A DNA stretch of 40,715 nt from Devosia sp. 66-14 (GTDB lineage Bacteria; Pseudomonadota; Alphaproteobacteria; Rhizobiales; Devosiaceae), in NCBI GenBank assembly GCA_001899085.1, contig MKVB01000001.1:295505-336219 (forward strand). Reading direction: 5' to 3'. The position numbers were made by a program, and so were the translations under genes. Each line of letters opens with the position of its first letter. Position 1 is the first letter of the stretch. The notes under the pieces were generated by a model. It searched no databases, was not told where the DNA came from, and saw nothing but the letters and a program-made list of their open reading frames with translations. This document shows, in pieces, positions 8,001 to 18,133 of this stretch.

Positions 8001-8381
8001 ATGCACAAGGGATCATGTCTTTGCGGGGCGGTCCGCCTCGAGGTCGCAGGCGAGCTGGCGCCGCCGACCGCCTGTCATTGCTCCAGGTGCCGCAAGCACA
8101 CCGGGCACTACGAGGCTGGCACCGATGTGCCGCGGGCGGCCCTGACCGTCTTCGGCGAGGACAAGGTCGGCTGGTATCACTCGTCCGAGAAGGTGCGCCG
8201 CGGCTTCTGTACCGTCTGCGGCTCGTCGCTGTTCTTCGATCCGATCCACCACGAACGGATCGGCATTTACATGGGCGCCTTCGACACCCCGACCAACACC
8301 CGCCTCGCGATGCACATCTTCGTCGCCGACAAGGGCGACTATTACGACATCGCCGACGGACTGCCGCAGAACCTGCAGTGA
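8001..8381 (+). CDS. GFA/CENP-V family zinc-binding protein
   Basis: This 126-residue protein has the full GFA-fold zinc signature: CLCGAV at residues 6-11, CHCSRCRKHTG near 30-40, and FCTVCGSSLF near 73-82. These correspond to the two zinc sites of the glutathione-dependent formaldehyde-activating (Gfa) family. Most family members are of unknown activity, and the Gfa label is historical. A GGAGG ribosome site lies eight bases before ATG 8001. The gene follows the MGMT-like gene by 53 bases in the same direction and may belong to the AraC-led group. It is soluble and has no signal peptide. A specific substrate cannot be inferred. Confidence 0.88.
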   Translation: MHKGSCLCGAVRLEVAGELAPPTACHCSRCRKHTGHYEAGTDVPRAALTVFGEDKVGWYHSSEKVRRGFCTVCGSSLFFDPIHHERIGIYMGAFDTPTNTRLAMHIFVADKGDYYDIADGLPQNLQ

Positions 8382-8423
8382 TGCCGGAGCGGGCAGGGGC
8401 GCGAAATTTTCTCCCTGTCCCCC

Positions 8424-9766
<1,343 letters not shown>

Positions 9767-9814
9767 GCCAAAACCCTGACACGCGGCGGCAGCTGAATCG
9801 GCTACCGTCGCGTG

Positions 9815-10420
9815 ATGACCGACCACCTCAGATATGCGGGCCTGCCCGCAGCGGCCCAGGCCGACGCCCTGCGCGGCATTATCCGCGCCACCCCCGTGCT
9901 GGTCACCGTGCTCGAGCGCTTGCCCGAGCTGGACCTGCCGGACACCTGGCTGGTCTCCGGCGCCATCTACAACACGGTCTGGAACCAGCTGACCGGACGG
10001 CCGCCGCTGACCGGCATCAACGATATCGACCTGTTCTATTTCGATGCATCGGACCTGAGCTACGAAGCCGAGGACCGTGCCATCAAGGCAACCGACCGCG
10101 TCTTCGCCGATCTGCCGCTGCCCGTGCAGTTGCGCAACCAGGCGCGGGTGCACCTGTGGTATCCGGAACGCTTCGGCGAACCCTATCCGGCGCTGACTTC
10201 GTCACGCGAGGCGATCGACCGCTTCGCTTCGCTCACCCATGCGGTCGGGGCGCGGCTCGATCGGGCAGGGGAGATAGAGCTCTACACCCCCTTTGGCCTC
10301 GACGACCTGTTCAGTTTCCGCATTACTCCGAACCGGCGGATGAACAACCGGGCGACGCATGAGAAGAAGGCGGAGCGCGCGCGGTCGGTGTGGCCGGAGA
10401 TCGTGGTCGAGGCCTGGTAG
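9815..10420 (+). CDS. Nucleotidyltransferase-fold family protein (DUF925/NTP_transf_6 type)
   Basis: This 201-residue cytosolic protein contains TWLVSGAIYNTVWNQLTGRPP near residues 50-70, then INDIDLFYFD. Together these look like the family's degenerate nucleotidyltransferase active site, with the DxD pair in DID. A conserved HLWYPERFGEPYP segment follows. The C-terminus holds RITPNRRMNNRATHEKKAERAR, also a family hallmark. The biochemical role of this family is not established. A GTG one codon upstream (9812) is an alternative start. The gene lies between eno and a large inverted repeat, in the position where Rhizobiales genomes often carry accessory genes. Confidence 0.75.
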   Translation: MTDHLRYAGLPAAAQADALRGIIRATPVLVTVLERLPELDLPDTWLVSGAIYNTVWNQLTGRPPLTGINDIDLFYFDASDLSYEAEDRAIKATDRVFADLPLPVQLRNQARVHLWYPERFGEPYPALTSSREAIDRFASLTHAVGARLDRAGEIELYTPFGLDDLFSFRITPNRRMNNRATHEKKAERARSVWPEIVVEAW

Positions 10421-10432
10421 GCGCAAACTGAC

Positions 10433-10562
10433 AGAGACGGCCCCCTCCCGGCCTCCCCCATAAAGGGGGAGGTGAAGAGTCGAGGCTCTGTCGTCGATCG
10501 CGCCTGACGCACCGGTGGGGCACCTCCCCCTTTATGGGGGAGGATGGGAGGGGGCCGTCTCT
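10433..10562. repeat. Intergenic repeat with 42-bp inverted arms
   Basis: The left arm (10433-10474) and right arm (10521-10562) are inverted copies of each other, with only two adjacent mismatches over 42 bases, around a 46-base centre. Each arm also contains its own small hairpin (cctccccc-ataaa-gggggagg type). As RNA this would form one very long hairpin. No clear target-site duplication flanks it. It lies between two plus-strand genes, 12 bases after the stop of the first. It may be a palindromic intergenic repeat family or a MITE-like element, with possible transcription-termination activity. Confidence 0.85.
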
Positions 10563-10643
10563 ATCGGTTAGTCGATCCCGCAACCACCCGTTAAGCCGCG
10601 GTGAACTATAAAGGCCTGCAACAGCACCAGGCGAAGCTCGTCC

Positions 10644-11039
10644 ATGCCCACTCGTTTGAAACGCCCAGCCTTCTGGCGCCACGTCGCTCTGGCGTTGGGC
10701 CTTGTCGCGTTCCAGGGCTATCTGGGTTACAGTGTGGTGACCGGACAGTTCGGCATCGAGAGTCAGGACGTGCTCGAGGTCGAGATCAACGAACTGGCTG
10801 CCAAGTCCGGTGCGCTGCAGGCGGAAATCGATTCCTTCCGCCATCGGATCGATCTGTTCCAGACCACGCGGATGGATCCCGATCTGGTGTCCGAACGGGC
10901 GAGGGCGCTGTTGTCGATGGCGCAGCCCGACGAGATCGTCGTCATGGTCGATCCCGCCAACGGTAAACCTGTTTCCAGTTCAAATGTGCAGTCAACCACA
11001 GACGGGTTAACTGCAAATATCGACATTGGCATAGACTGA
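10644..11039 (+). CDS. ftsB: Cell-division protein FtsB/DivIC-like septum formation initiator
   Basis: This 131-residue bitopic membrane protein has a short basic N-terminus (PTRLKRPAFWRH), one membrane segment at about residues 13-34, and a periplasmic coiled coil at about 42-75 (VLEVEINELAAKSGALQAEIDS). A conserved region then ends in PDLVSERARALLSMAQPDEIV. This matches the FtsB/DivIC family, which joins FtsL and FtsQ to activate septal peptidoglycan synthesis. The tail after about residue 105 is low-complexity and poorly conserved. Its position between eno and pdhA is standard for Hyphomicrobiales. The next gene begins 126 bases downstream. Confidence 0.9.
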   Translation: MPTRLKRPAFWRHVALALGLVAFQGYLGYSVVTGQFGIESQDVLEVEINELAAKSGALQAEIDSFRHRIDLFQTTRMDPDLVSERARALLSMAQPDEIVVMVDPANGKPVSSSNVQSTTDGLTANIDIGID

Positions 11040-11165
11040 TAGCAGCGTTTTCTCGCGTGATACGCGGATTCGCCTCCGTCACAATATTGCGCTAAGCTTC
11101 GCCGGTTCGCGGCTTCCTGCCGTGCGACAACGATGCGGCTTATCCATATTCCGGAGCTCTCGCCC

Positions 11166-12179
11166 ATGGCGCGTAAAGCGGCGGCCAAACCGGCCCAGTC
11201 CAATGTCCCCGAACTCACCAAGGAACAGGAACTCGCCGCATACCGCGAAATGCTGCTGATCCGCCGCTTCGAAGAGAAGGCCGGCCAGATGTACGGCATG
11301 GGCCTGATCGGCGGTTTCTGCCACCTCTATATCGGCCAGGAAGCTGTCGTCACCGGCGTCACCATGGCGTCGAAGAAGGGCGAGGACGCCCAGATCACCG
11401 GCTACCGCGACCATGGCCACATGCTGGTCATGGGCCTCGACCCCAAGGGCGTCATGGCCGAGCTGACCGGCCGCCAGGGTGGCCTTTCGAAGGGCAAGGG
11501 CGGCTCGATGCACATGTTCTCCAACGAGCACCGCTTCTACGGCGGCAACGGCATCGTCGGCGCCCAGGTGTCGCTCGGCACCGGCCTCGCTTTCGCTTCG
11601 AAATATCGTGGCGACAACACGGTTTCGATCTCCTATTTCGGCGACGGCGCGGCCAACCAGGGCCAGGTCTACGAGAGCTTCAATATGGCCAAGCTCTGGA
11701 ACCTGCCGGCCGTCTACATCGTCGAGAACAATCGCTACGGCATGGGCACCTCGGTGGAGCGGGCCTCCGGCCAGCCGGACTTTTCCAAGCGCGGTATTTC
11801 CTTCGGCATCGAGGGCGAGCAGGTCGACGGCATGGACGTCCGCATGACCTATGACGCGGCCAAGCGGGCCATCGAGCATGCGCGGTCCGGCAAGGGCCCC
11901 TACATCCTCGAGATGCTGACTTACCGCTACCGTGGCCACTCGATGTCCGACCCGGCAAAGTACCGTTCCAAGGACGAAGTCTCGACCATGCGCGCCGAGC
12001 ACGATCCGATCGAGCAGGTCAAGCAGCGCATCCTCGAGAAGCGCTACGGCACCGAGGAAAGCCTCAAGGAACTGGAAACCGAAATCCGCGCCATCGTCAC
12101 CGAGGCCGCCGATTTCGCCACCTCCGATCCGGAGCCGCCGGCGTCGGAACTCTGGACCGACATCTACGCTCCCGCCTGA
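11166..12179 (+). CDS. pdhA: Pyruvate dehydrogenase E1 component, alpha subunit
   Basis: This is the E1 alpha subunit of the pyruvate dehydrogenase complex. With E1 beta and thiamine diphosphate it decarboxylates pyruvate and acetylates the lipoyl group of E2. The protein has 337 residues. Visible motifs are LLIRRFEEKAGQMYGMG near the start, GGSMHMF, and the thiamine diphosphate motif GDGAANQGQVYESF...VENN. The loop region YRYRGHSMSDPAKYRSKDEV corresponds to the eukaryotic phosphorylation loop. I chose ATG 11166; an in-frame ATG at 11133 would add eleven non-conserved residues. It is first in the pdhA-pdhB-pdhC run. The 126-base upstream gap probably holds the operon promoter, but no clear -35/-10 pair was found there. 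Confidence 0.97.
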   Translation: MARKAAAKPAQSNVPELTKEQELAAYREMLLIRRFEEKAGQMYGMGLIGGFCHLYIGQEAVVTGVTMASKKGEDAQITGYRDHGHMLVMGLDPKGVMAELTGRQGGLSKGKGGSMHMFSNEHRFYGGNGIVGAQVSLGTGLAFASKYRGDNTVSISYFGDGAANQGQVYESFNMAKLWNLPAVYIVENNRYGMGTSVERASGQPDFSKRGISFGIEGEQVDGMDVRMTYDAAKRAIEHARSGKGPYILEMLTYRYRGHSMSDPAKYRSKDEVSTMRAEHDPIEQVKQRILEKRYGTEESLKELETEIRAIVTEAADFATSDPEPPASELWTDIYAPA

Positions 12180-12229
12180 TCGGCGTTTATCCCGCGTTTC
12201 CCTTTCGATCTCCCGCTGGAGACCCCTGA

Positions 12230-13624
12230 ATGCCCACAATCCTCATGCCCGCCCTCTCGCCGACCATGGAAGAGGGGAAGCTCTCCAAATGGCTGGTCAA
12301 GGAAGGCGACACGGTAAAGCCCGGCGACGTATTGGCCGAGATCGAGACCGACAAGGCGACCATGGAGGTCGAGAGCGTCGATAGCGGCGTGGTCAACAAG
12401 ATCATCGTTCCGGAAGGCACCGAGGGCGTGAAGGTCAATGCGCCGATCGCCGTGGTTCTCGGCGAAGGTGAGGCCGCTGGCGATCTCACCCCGCAGCCGG
12501 CGCAGCGCGCGCCCGAGCCGGTTTCCGCTGCAGCGGTTGCCGAGGCCGTGGCGTCTCCGACACCGACCGCTCCGGCCGGCGTCGCACCCGTCGCGATCCT
12601 CGAAGTGGCGTCCGACCCGGACCTCCCTGCCGGTGTCGAGATGGTCGAAATGACCGTCCGCCAGGCATTGAACGAGGCCATGGCCGAAGAGATGCGGCGC
12701 GACAAGGACATCTTCCTCATGGGCGAGGAAGTGGCCGAGTACCAGGGCGCCTACAAGATCAGCCAGAACCTGCTGCAGGAATTCGGTCCGCAGCGTGTGG
12801 TCGATACCCCGATCACCGAGCACGGCTTTGCCGGTCTCGCCGTCGGCGCCGCCTTTGCCGGCCTCCGGCCGATCGTCGAGTTCATGACCTGGAACTTTGC
12901 CATGCAGGCGATCGACCAGATCATCAACTCCGCCGCCAAGCAGCTCTACATGTCGGGCGGCCAGGTCACCGCGCCGATCGTCTTCCGTGGCCCGAACGGC
13001 GCCGCCGCCCGTGTCGGCGCCCAGCACAGCCAGGATTATTCGGCCTGGTACAGCCACGTCCCGGGCCTCCACGTGGTCGCTCCGTTCAGCGCCGCCGATG
13101 CCAAGGGACTGCTCAAGGCCGCCATCCGTTCGAACACCCCGGTGGTGTTCCTCGAGAACGAAATCCTCTACGGCTCGACTGGCCTCGTGCCCAAGGTCGA
13201 CGACTACGTGCTGCCGATCGGCAAGGCGCGGATCGCTCGGCAGGGTAAGGACGTCACCATCGTCTCGTTCTCCATGGGCATGCGCTACGCCACCCAGGCC
13301 ACCGAGAAGCTGGTGGCTGCCGGTGTCGATGTCGAGCTGATCGACCTCCGCACCCTTCGCCCGATGGACACCAAGACGGTGATCGAGTCGGTCAAGAAGA
13401 CCGGTCGTCTCGTCACCGTCGAAGAAGGTTGGCCGCAGGGCGGCATCGGCGCCGAACTCTCGGCGGTCGTCACCGCCGAGGCGTTCGACTATCTCGATGC
13501 TCCGCCGACCCGCGTCACCGGCAAGGATGTGCCGATGCCCTACGCCGCCAACCTTGAGAAGCTGGCTTTGCCGAACGTCGATGAGGTCATCGCGGCGGTG
13601 AACGCCGTGACCTATCGGAGCTGA
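12230..13624 (+). CDS. pdhB: Pyruvate dehydrogenase E1 component, beta subunit, with N-terminal lipoyl domain
   Basis: This is a 464-residue fusion. Residues 1-80 form a biotinyl/lipoyl domain ([16 protein letters not shown], with the lipoylated Lys in [11 protein letters not shown]). An Ala/Pro-rich linker runs to about residue 130. A transketolase-like E1 beta domain follows ([57 protein letters not shown]). The extra lipoyl domain on E1 beta is a known feature of alphaproteobacterial complexes. It lies 50 bases after pdhA with a GGAGA ribosome site. The next gene, a deaminase, begins four bases after its stop, so all are probably on one mRNA. Confidence 0.97.
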   Translation: MPTILMPALSPTMEEGKLSKWLVKEGDTVKPGDVLAEIETDKATMEVESVDSGVVNKIIVPEGTEGVKVNAPIAVVLGEGEAAGDLTPQPAQRAPEPVSAAAVAEAVASPTPTAPAGVAPVAILEVASDPDLPAGVEMVEMTVRQALNEAMAEEMRRDKDIFLMGEEVAEYQGAYKISQNLLQEFGPQRVVDTPITEHGFAGLAVGAAFAGLRPIVEFMTWNFAMQAIDQIINSAAKQLYMSGGQVTAPIVFRGPNGAAARVGAQHSQDYSAWYSHVPGLHVVAPFSAADAKGLLKAAIRSNTPVVFLENEILYGSTGLVPKVDDYVLPIGKARIARQGKDVTIVSFSMGMRYATQATEKLVAAGVDVELIDLRTLRPMDTKTVIESVKKTGRLVTVEEGWPQGGIGAELSAVVTAEAFDYLDAPPTRVTGKDVPMPYAANLEKLALPNVDEVIAAVNAVTYRS

Positions 13625-13628
13625 CCGG

Positions 13629-14081
13629 ATGGTGGCGCAGGCCGAGCTCGATCGGAAGTTTCTTGATGCCGCCTACGCGGAGGCCCAGTTGGGCCTCTCC
13701 GAAGGCGGTATCCCGATTGGTTCGGTGCTGGTGCGCAATGGCGAGATCATCGGCCGCGGCCACAACCGGCGCGTGCAGAAGGGCGATCCGATCCTGCATG
13801 GCGAGATGGACGCGATCCAGAACGCCGGCCGGCAGCGCACCTACAAGGACGTGACCTGCTACACTACACTCAGCCCCTGCATGATGTGCACTGGCACCAT
13901 CATCCAGTTCGGCATTTCGCGCGTGGTCGTGGCGGAATCGAAGAATTTCAAAGGCTTCCAGGATGTCCTGTCACTGGCCGGCGTCGACGTGGTGGACTAC
14001 CACGAGCAACGCTGCGAGCACATGATGGCGGATTTCATCGAGAAGCATCCGCAACTCTGGAACGAAGATATCGGCGAGTAA
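13629..14081 (+). CDS. Yeast-type (FCY1-like) cytosine deaminase, CMP/dCMP deaminase superfamily
   Basis: This 150-residue zinc hydrolase has the zinc ligands His57 and Cys84/Cys87 and the catalytic Glu59, in ILHGEMDAI and TTLSPCMMCTG. Beyond the superfamily core it matches the fungal cytosine deaminase pattern as I remember it. GGIPIGSVLV and GRGHNRRVQKG (substrate-contacting Asn46) are present, as are ESKNFKG (Phe107) and the C-terminal WNEDIGE. In the yeast enzyme the equivalent Trp and Asp close over and bind cytosine. The predicted reaction is cytosine to uracil plus ammonia in pyrimidine salvage; guanine or other nucleobase deamination cannot be excluded. The gene sits four bases after pdhB and six before pdhC, inside the operon, with no metabolic link to pyruvate oxidation that I can see. 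Confidence 0.82.
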   Translation: MVAQAELDRKFLDAAYAEAQLGLSEGGIPIGSVLVRNGEIIGRGHNRRVQKGDPILHGEMDAIQNAGRQRTYKDVTCYTTLSPCMMCTGTIIQFGISRVVVAESKNFKGFQDVLSLAGVDVVDYHEQRCEHMMADFIEKHPQLWNEDIGE

Positions 14082-14087
14082 GGCACT

Positions 14088-15428
14088 ATGAGCATCAACA
14101 TCACCATGCCCGCGCTCTCTCCCACCATGGAGGAGGGCAAGCTCGCCAAGTGGCACGTCAAGGAGGGCGACAGCGTCTCTTCCGGTGACGTGATCGCCGA
14201 GATCGAAACCGACAAGGCGACGATGGAAGTCGAAGCCGTCGACGAGGGCAAGATCGGCAAGATCGTCGTGCCCGAAGGCACCGAGAACGTGAAGGTCAAC
14301 GCGGTGATCGCGGTGATCCTCACCGAAGGCGAAACCGCCGCCGACGTGAAGGCTCCGGCGCCTGCCGCCGCCCCGGCCGCCAAGGCGCCCGAACCGGCAA
14401 AGTCCGAGGCTCCGGCGCCGGCTGCCGCACCTGCCGCCGCCGCGCCGGCGCCCGCACCGGCCAAGCCTGCTGCGGCGCCTGCAACCAACGGCGCCCGCGT
14501 ATTCGCCTCGCCGCTCGCCAAGCGCCTCGCCAAGGAAGCCGGCATCGAGCTCGGCGCCATCACGGGTTCCGGCCCGCATGGCCGCGTCGTCCGTTCCGAC
14601 GTCGAAGCCGCCAAGTCCGGCAAGGCGCCGCTCAAGGCAGCTGCCCCGACGCCGGCCGCTGCCCCTGGTGGCGCGGCTCTCTCCGGCGGCATGAGCAAGG
14701 CTCAAGTCATGGCGCTCTACCCCGAGGGCAGCTACGACATCGTGCCCAATGACGGTATGCGCAAGGTCGTGGCGGCGCGCCTCACCGAGGCCAAGCAGAC
14801 CATTCCGCATTTCTATCTGTCGCTCGATTGCAAGATCGACGCGCTGCTCGAGGCCCGCGAACAGATCAATGCCGCGGCGCCGCTCAAGGACGGCAAGCCC
14901 GCCTATAAGCTCTCGGTCAACGACTTCGTCATGAAGGCCTGGGCCGCGGCGCTGATGAAGGTGCCGACCGCCAACGCCACCTGGGCGGGCGACTCGATCC
15001 TCTATCACAAGCACGCCGATGTGGCGGTCGCCGTGGCGGTGCCGGGCGGGCTGTTCACTCCGGTGGTCAAGGCCTGCGATACCAAGTCGCTGCGCCAGAT
15101 CTCCGATGAGGTGAAGGACCTCGCCGGGCGTGCCCGCTCCAAGAAGCTGATGCCGCAGGAATACCAGGGCGGCACGTCTTCGGTTTCCAACCTCGGCATG
15201 TACGGCATCAAGAACTTCCAGGCCGTCATCAACCCGCCGCACGGCACTATCCTCGCGGTCGGTGTCGGCGAGGAACGCGTCTATGCCGAGAAGGGCCAGG
15301 TGAAGGTCGCCAACTTCATGACCGTGACCCTGAGCTGCGACCACCGTGCCGTCGACGGCGCGCTCGGCGCCGAAGTGCTCGCCGCGTTCAAGGGCCTGAT
15401 CGAAAACCCGGTAATGATGCTGGCTTGA
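14088..15428 (+). CDS. pdhC: Pyruvate dehydrogenase E2, dihydrolipoamide acetyltransferase
   Basis: The E2 core of the complex transfers the acetyl group from lipoamide to coenzyme A. It has 446 residues. Residues 1-80 form one lipoyl domain ([16 protein letters not shown]; Lys in [11 protein letters not shown]). A long Ala/Pro linker covers about 88-132. The peripheral subunit-binding domain is at about 138-175 ([31 protein letters not shown]). A second Ala-rich linker and a catalytic domain follow from about 215, ending with the active-site [13 protein letters not shown] (HxxxDG). The ATG lies six bases after the deaminase stop. The sequence of the first lipoyl stretch nearly repeats that of pdhB, consistent with shared lipoylation by LipA. 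Confidence 0.97.
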   Translation: MSINITMPALSPTMEEGKLAKWHVKEGDSVSSGDVIAEIETDKATMEVEAVDEGKIGKIVVPEGTENVKVNAVIAVILTEGETAADVKAPAPAAAPAAKAPEPAKSEAPAPAAAPAAAAPAPAPAKPAAAPATNGARVFASPLAKRLAKEAGIELGAITGSGPHGRVVRSDVEAAKSGKAPLKAAAPTPAAAPGGAALSGGMSKAQVMALYPEGSYDIVPNDGMRKVVAARLTEAKQTIPHFYLSLDCKIDALLEAREQINAAAPLKDGKPAYKLSVNDFVMKAWAAALMKVPTANATWAGDSILYHKHADVAVAVAVPGGLFTPVVKACDTKSLRQISDEVKDLAGRARSKKLMPQEYQGGTSSVSNLGMYGIKNFQAVINPPHGTILAVGVGEERVYAEKGQVKVANFMTVTLSCDHRAVDGALGAEVLAAFKGLIENPVMMLA

Positions 15429-15443
15429 GGGCAGGGCGTCCCG

Positions 15444-16088
15444 ATGAAGACTATCCTCGCTTTTGGCGACAGCCTGACGTTCGGCGCCAACCCGATCCCG
15501 GGCGGCCCACGACACCCTTACGAGGATCGCTGGCCGACCGCTCTCGAGCGTGCCCTCGGCGGCCAGGCTCGGGTCATCGCTGAAGGCCTGGGTGGTCGCA
15601 CCACCGTGCATAATGACGGCTGGGCCGCCGCCGATCGCAACGGCGCGCGGCTGCTGCCGACGCTGCTCGAGTCGCACTCGCCGCTCGACCTGGTCATCAT
15701 CATGCTGGGCACCAACGACCTGAAGCCGTTTCATGGGCGTACGGCGCAGGAAGCCTCAAACGGCATGCGCCGGCTGGTACAGATCGTCCGCGGCCACTAC
15801 GTCAAGCCGACCGACGTGATGCCCAGGATCATCCTCGTCGCGCCGCCGCATATCCGCGACACCGATCACCCCGAAATGCTGCTGCATTTCGGCGACGAGG
15901 CGATCGGCCAATCGAAACTCTTCGCTCACTGGTACAAGCTGCGCGCCGACGAATACGGCACCGGCTTCTTCGATGCCGCCACTGTCGCCGAAGCGCATCC
16001 GGCGGACGGCGTGCATCTCGACGCGGCCAACACCCGCGCCATCGGCGAGGGGCTGGCGCCGCTGGTGAAACAGGTACTGGGCCTGTGA
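15444..16088 (+). CDS. SGNH/GDSL-family hydrolase (arylesterase-like)
   Basis: This is a 214-residue esterase. It has block I FGDSLTFGANP (nucleophile Ser10), block II GLGGRTT (oxyanion Gly), block III LGTNDLK (Asn) and block V PADGVHLDA (catalytic Asp and His). There is no signal peptide, so it is probably cytosolic. The family hydrolyses small carboxyl esters; the natural substrate is unknown. It lies 15 bases after pdhC and overlaps the following acetyltransferase by four bases, so it is part of the pdh transcript. From memory, an arylesterase in this place is common in rhizobial pdh clusters. Confidence 0.9.
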   Translation: MKTILAFGDSLTFGANPIPGGPRHPYEDRWPTALERALGGQARVIAEGLGGRTTVHNDGWAAADRNGARLLPTLLESHSPLDLVIIMLGTNDLKPFHGRTAQEASNGMRRLVQIVRGHYVKPTDVMPRIILVAPPHIRDTDHPEMLLHFGDEAIGQSKLFAHWYKLRADEYGTGFFDAATVAEAHPADGVHLDAANTRAIGEGLAPLVKQVLGL

Positions 16089-16687
16089 CCGCCCCGATCG
16101 CCATGCGCCCGGCGACCAAGGCAGATGCGAGCGAACTCGCGCTGCTGGTCAACATTGCGACGCATGGCGGGATCGGCATGGGCTGGGCCTATGACGATCG
16201 CGCGCAAGGCACCTACGACCCGATCGAAGTCGGGCGGCTGGACATGCTCGATGAGCGCGACGAGCTGAACTGGCGCAATGCCACCATCGCCGAGAGCGAC
16301 GGCGAGGTGGTCGGCATGCTGCTCGGCTATCCGGAGCCGGACGTGATGGGGACCTTTCCCGACGACCTCGAGGACTTTCTCGTCCCCATCGTCGAGCTCG
16401 AATGGCTGTCCGGCGGCCACTGGTTCATTTCGATGCTGGCGGTGCATGCGCCATGGCGCGGGCAGGGCGTCGGCAGCCTGCTGCTCGAACTGGCCGAGAC
16501 CAGGCGCGCCGAAGCCGGCAGCCGTGGCCTGGCATTGATCACTGAAGACGTGAACGTACGGGCGCGGGAGCTCTACGAGCGCGAAGGCTTCAAGGTTTCC
16601 GCGTCGCGCCCGATGCGCAACTATCCCAACGGGACGGCCCCGGGCCGCGACTGGCTATTGATGATGAAGGACCAACAACATGGCTGA
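16085..16687 (+). CDS. GNAT-family N-acetyltransferase
   Basis: This is a 200-residue GNAT-fold enzyme. The N-terminal strand is MRPATKADASELALLVN. The acetyl-CoA pyrophosphate-binding loop is VHAPWRGQGVGSLLLELAE (Q/RxxGxG/A). The C-terminal part contains NVRARELYEREGFKVS, typical of motif B. The substrate is unknown; amino acids, peptides or antibiotics are all possible. The GTG start overlaps the stop of the SGNH hydrolase gene by four bases, and the end overlaps lpdA by eight bases. This indicates tight translational coupling inside the pdh operon. Confidence 0.88.
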   Translation: MTAPIAMRPATKADASELALLVNIATHGGIGMGWAYDDRAQGTYDPIEVGRLDMLDERDELNWRNATIAESDGEVVGMLLGYPEPDVMGTFPDDLEDFLVPIVELEWLSGGHWFISMLAVHAPWRGQGVGSLLLELAETRRAEAGSRGLALITEDVNVRARELYEREGFKVSASRPMRNYPNGTAPGRDWLLMMKDQQHG

Positions 16688-18122
16688 CTCATACGATCTC
16701 ATCGTCATAGGCGCCGGTCCGGGCGGCTATATTGCCGCTATCCGCGCGGCGCAGCTGGGGTTGAAGACCGCCATCGTCGAGCGTGAGCACATGGCCGGCA
16801 TCTGCTCCAACTGGGGCTGCATCCCGACCAAGGCGCTGCTCCGCTCCGCCGAGATCTACGGCCATATGGGCCACGCCAAGGACTACGGCCTGTCGGCCGG
16901 TGACTTCGGCTTCGACATTGCCGCCATCGTCGACCGTTCGCGCAAGATCGCCGGACAGATGAACAACGGCGTCCAGTTCCTGATGAAGAAGAACAAGGTC
17001 GATATCATCTGGGGGGAGGCGCAGCTGACGGCGCCGGGCGAGATCGTGGTCAAGAAGATGACCAAGAAGCCGGTCGAGCCGCAATGGCCACAGCCCAAGA
17101 CCGTTCTGCCTGAAGGCACCTACAAGGCCAAGAACATCATCATCGCTACCGGCGCACGGCCGCGCGTGCTGCCCGGCATCGAGCCCGACGGCGAGAAGAT
17201 CTGGACCTATTTCGAGGCGATGAAGCCGGCAAAATTCCCGAAATCCCTGGTCATCATGGGCTCGGGCGCCATCGGCATGGAGTTCGCATCGTTCTACCGT
17301 TCGCTCGGCGCCGAGGTGACGGTGGTCGAACTGCTGCCGACCATCCTGCCGGTCGAGGATGCCGAGATCGCCGCACACGTGAAGAAGCGCTTCGAGAAGC
17401 GCGGCATCAAGATCATCACCGACGCCAAAGTGGCCAAGGTCGACAAGACGAAGGACGGCATCACCGCCCATATCGAGCCCAAGACCGGCGACAAGCTGAC
17501 CATTTCGGCCGATGCGCTGATCTCGGCGGTCGGTGTGCAATGCAACACTGAGAATCTCGGGCTTGAAAAGCTCGGCGTGAAGATCGACCGCGGCGCCATC
17601 GTCATCGACCATTACGGCCGCACCAACGTTCCGGGCGTCTGGGCCATCGGGGACGTCGCCGGCCCGCCGATGCTGGCCCACAAGGCCGAGCACGAGGCCG
17701 TCATCACCGTCGAAACCATTGCCGGCCTCAAGGGCGTGCACGGCCTCGACAAGCTGAAGGTCCCCGGCTGCACCTATTGCGAGCCGCAGGTGGCGAGCGT
17801 CGGGCTGACCGAGGCCAAGGCCAAGGAAGCCGGCCGCGAGATCAAGGTCGGCCGCTTCCCGTTCGTCGGCAACGGCAAGGCCATTGCGCTCGGCGAACCC
17901 GAGGGTCTGGTGAAGACCATCTTCGATGCCAAGACCGGCGAGTTGCTCGGCGCCCACATGGTGGGTGCGGAAGTCACCGAGCTGATCCAGGGCTTCGTCG
18001 TCGCCATGGGCCTCGAGACCACCGAGGAAGAGTTGATGCACACCATCTTCCCGCACCCGACCCTTTCTGAGACCATGAAAGAGTCGGTGCTCGACGCCTA
18101 TGGCCGCGCACTGAACATCTGA
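16680..18122 (+). CDS. lpdA: Dihydrolipoyl dehydrogenase (E3)
   Basis: This flavoprotein reoxidises dihydrolipoamide of E2 and reduces NAD+. It has 480 residues. Visible motifs are the FAD-binding GAGPGGYIAAIRAAQLG, the redox disulfide ICSNWGCIPTKALL, an NAD-binding GSGAIGMEFASFY, the second FAD motif WAIGDVAG, and the active-site end HTIFPHPTLSE with the His-Glu pair. Relative to the shortest homologues it has a loop near residues 120-145 rich in Lys and Pro (KKMTKKPVEPQWPQPK). It overlaps the GNAT gene by eight bases. Its position after pdhC makes it the PDH-specific E3, probably distinct from a 2-oxoglutarate dehydrogenase copy elsewhere. Confidence 0.97.
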   Translation: MADSYDLIVIGAGPGGYIAAIRAAQLGLKTAIVEREHMAGICSNWGCIPTKALLRSAEIYGHMGHAKDYGLSAGDFGFDIAAIVDRSRKIAGQMNNGVQFLMKKNKVDIIWGEAQLTAPGEIVVKKMTKKPVEPQWPQPKTVLPEGTYKAKNIIIATGARPRVLPGIEPDGEKIWTYFEAMKPAKFPKSLVIMGSGAIGMEFASFYRSLGAEVTVVELLPTILPVEDAEIAAHVKKRFEKRGIKIITDAKVAKVDKTKDGITAHIEPKTGDKLTISADALISAVGVQCNTENLGLEKLGVKIDRGAIVIDHYGRTNVPGVWAIGDVAGPPMLAHKAEHEAVITVETIAGLKGVHGLDKLKVPGCTYCEPQVASVGLTEAKAKEAGREIKVGRFPFVGNGKAIALGEPEGLVKTIFDAKTGELLGAHMVGAEVTELIQGFVVAMGLETTEEELMHTIFPHPTLSETMKESVLDAYGRALNI

Positions 18123-18133
18123 GGAGGCCCGCC

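Noticed and set aside
13971-15734. 587-codon open frame on the minus strand across pdhC and the SGNH gene
   Set aside because: It has the same antisense shadow pattern, is low-complexity where pdhC has its Ala/Pro linker, has no recognisable motif, and overlaps two well-supported genes.
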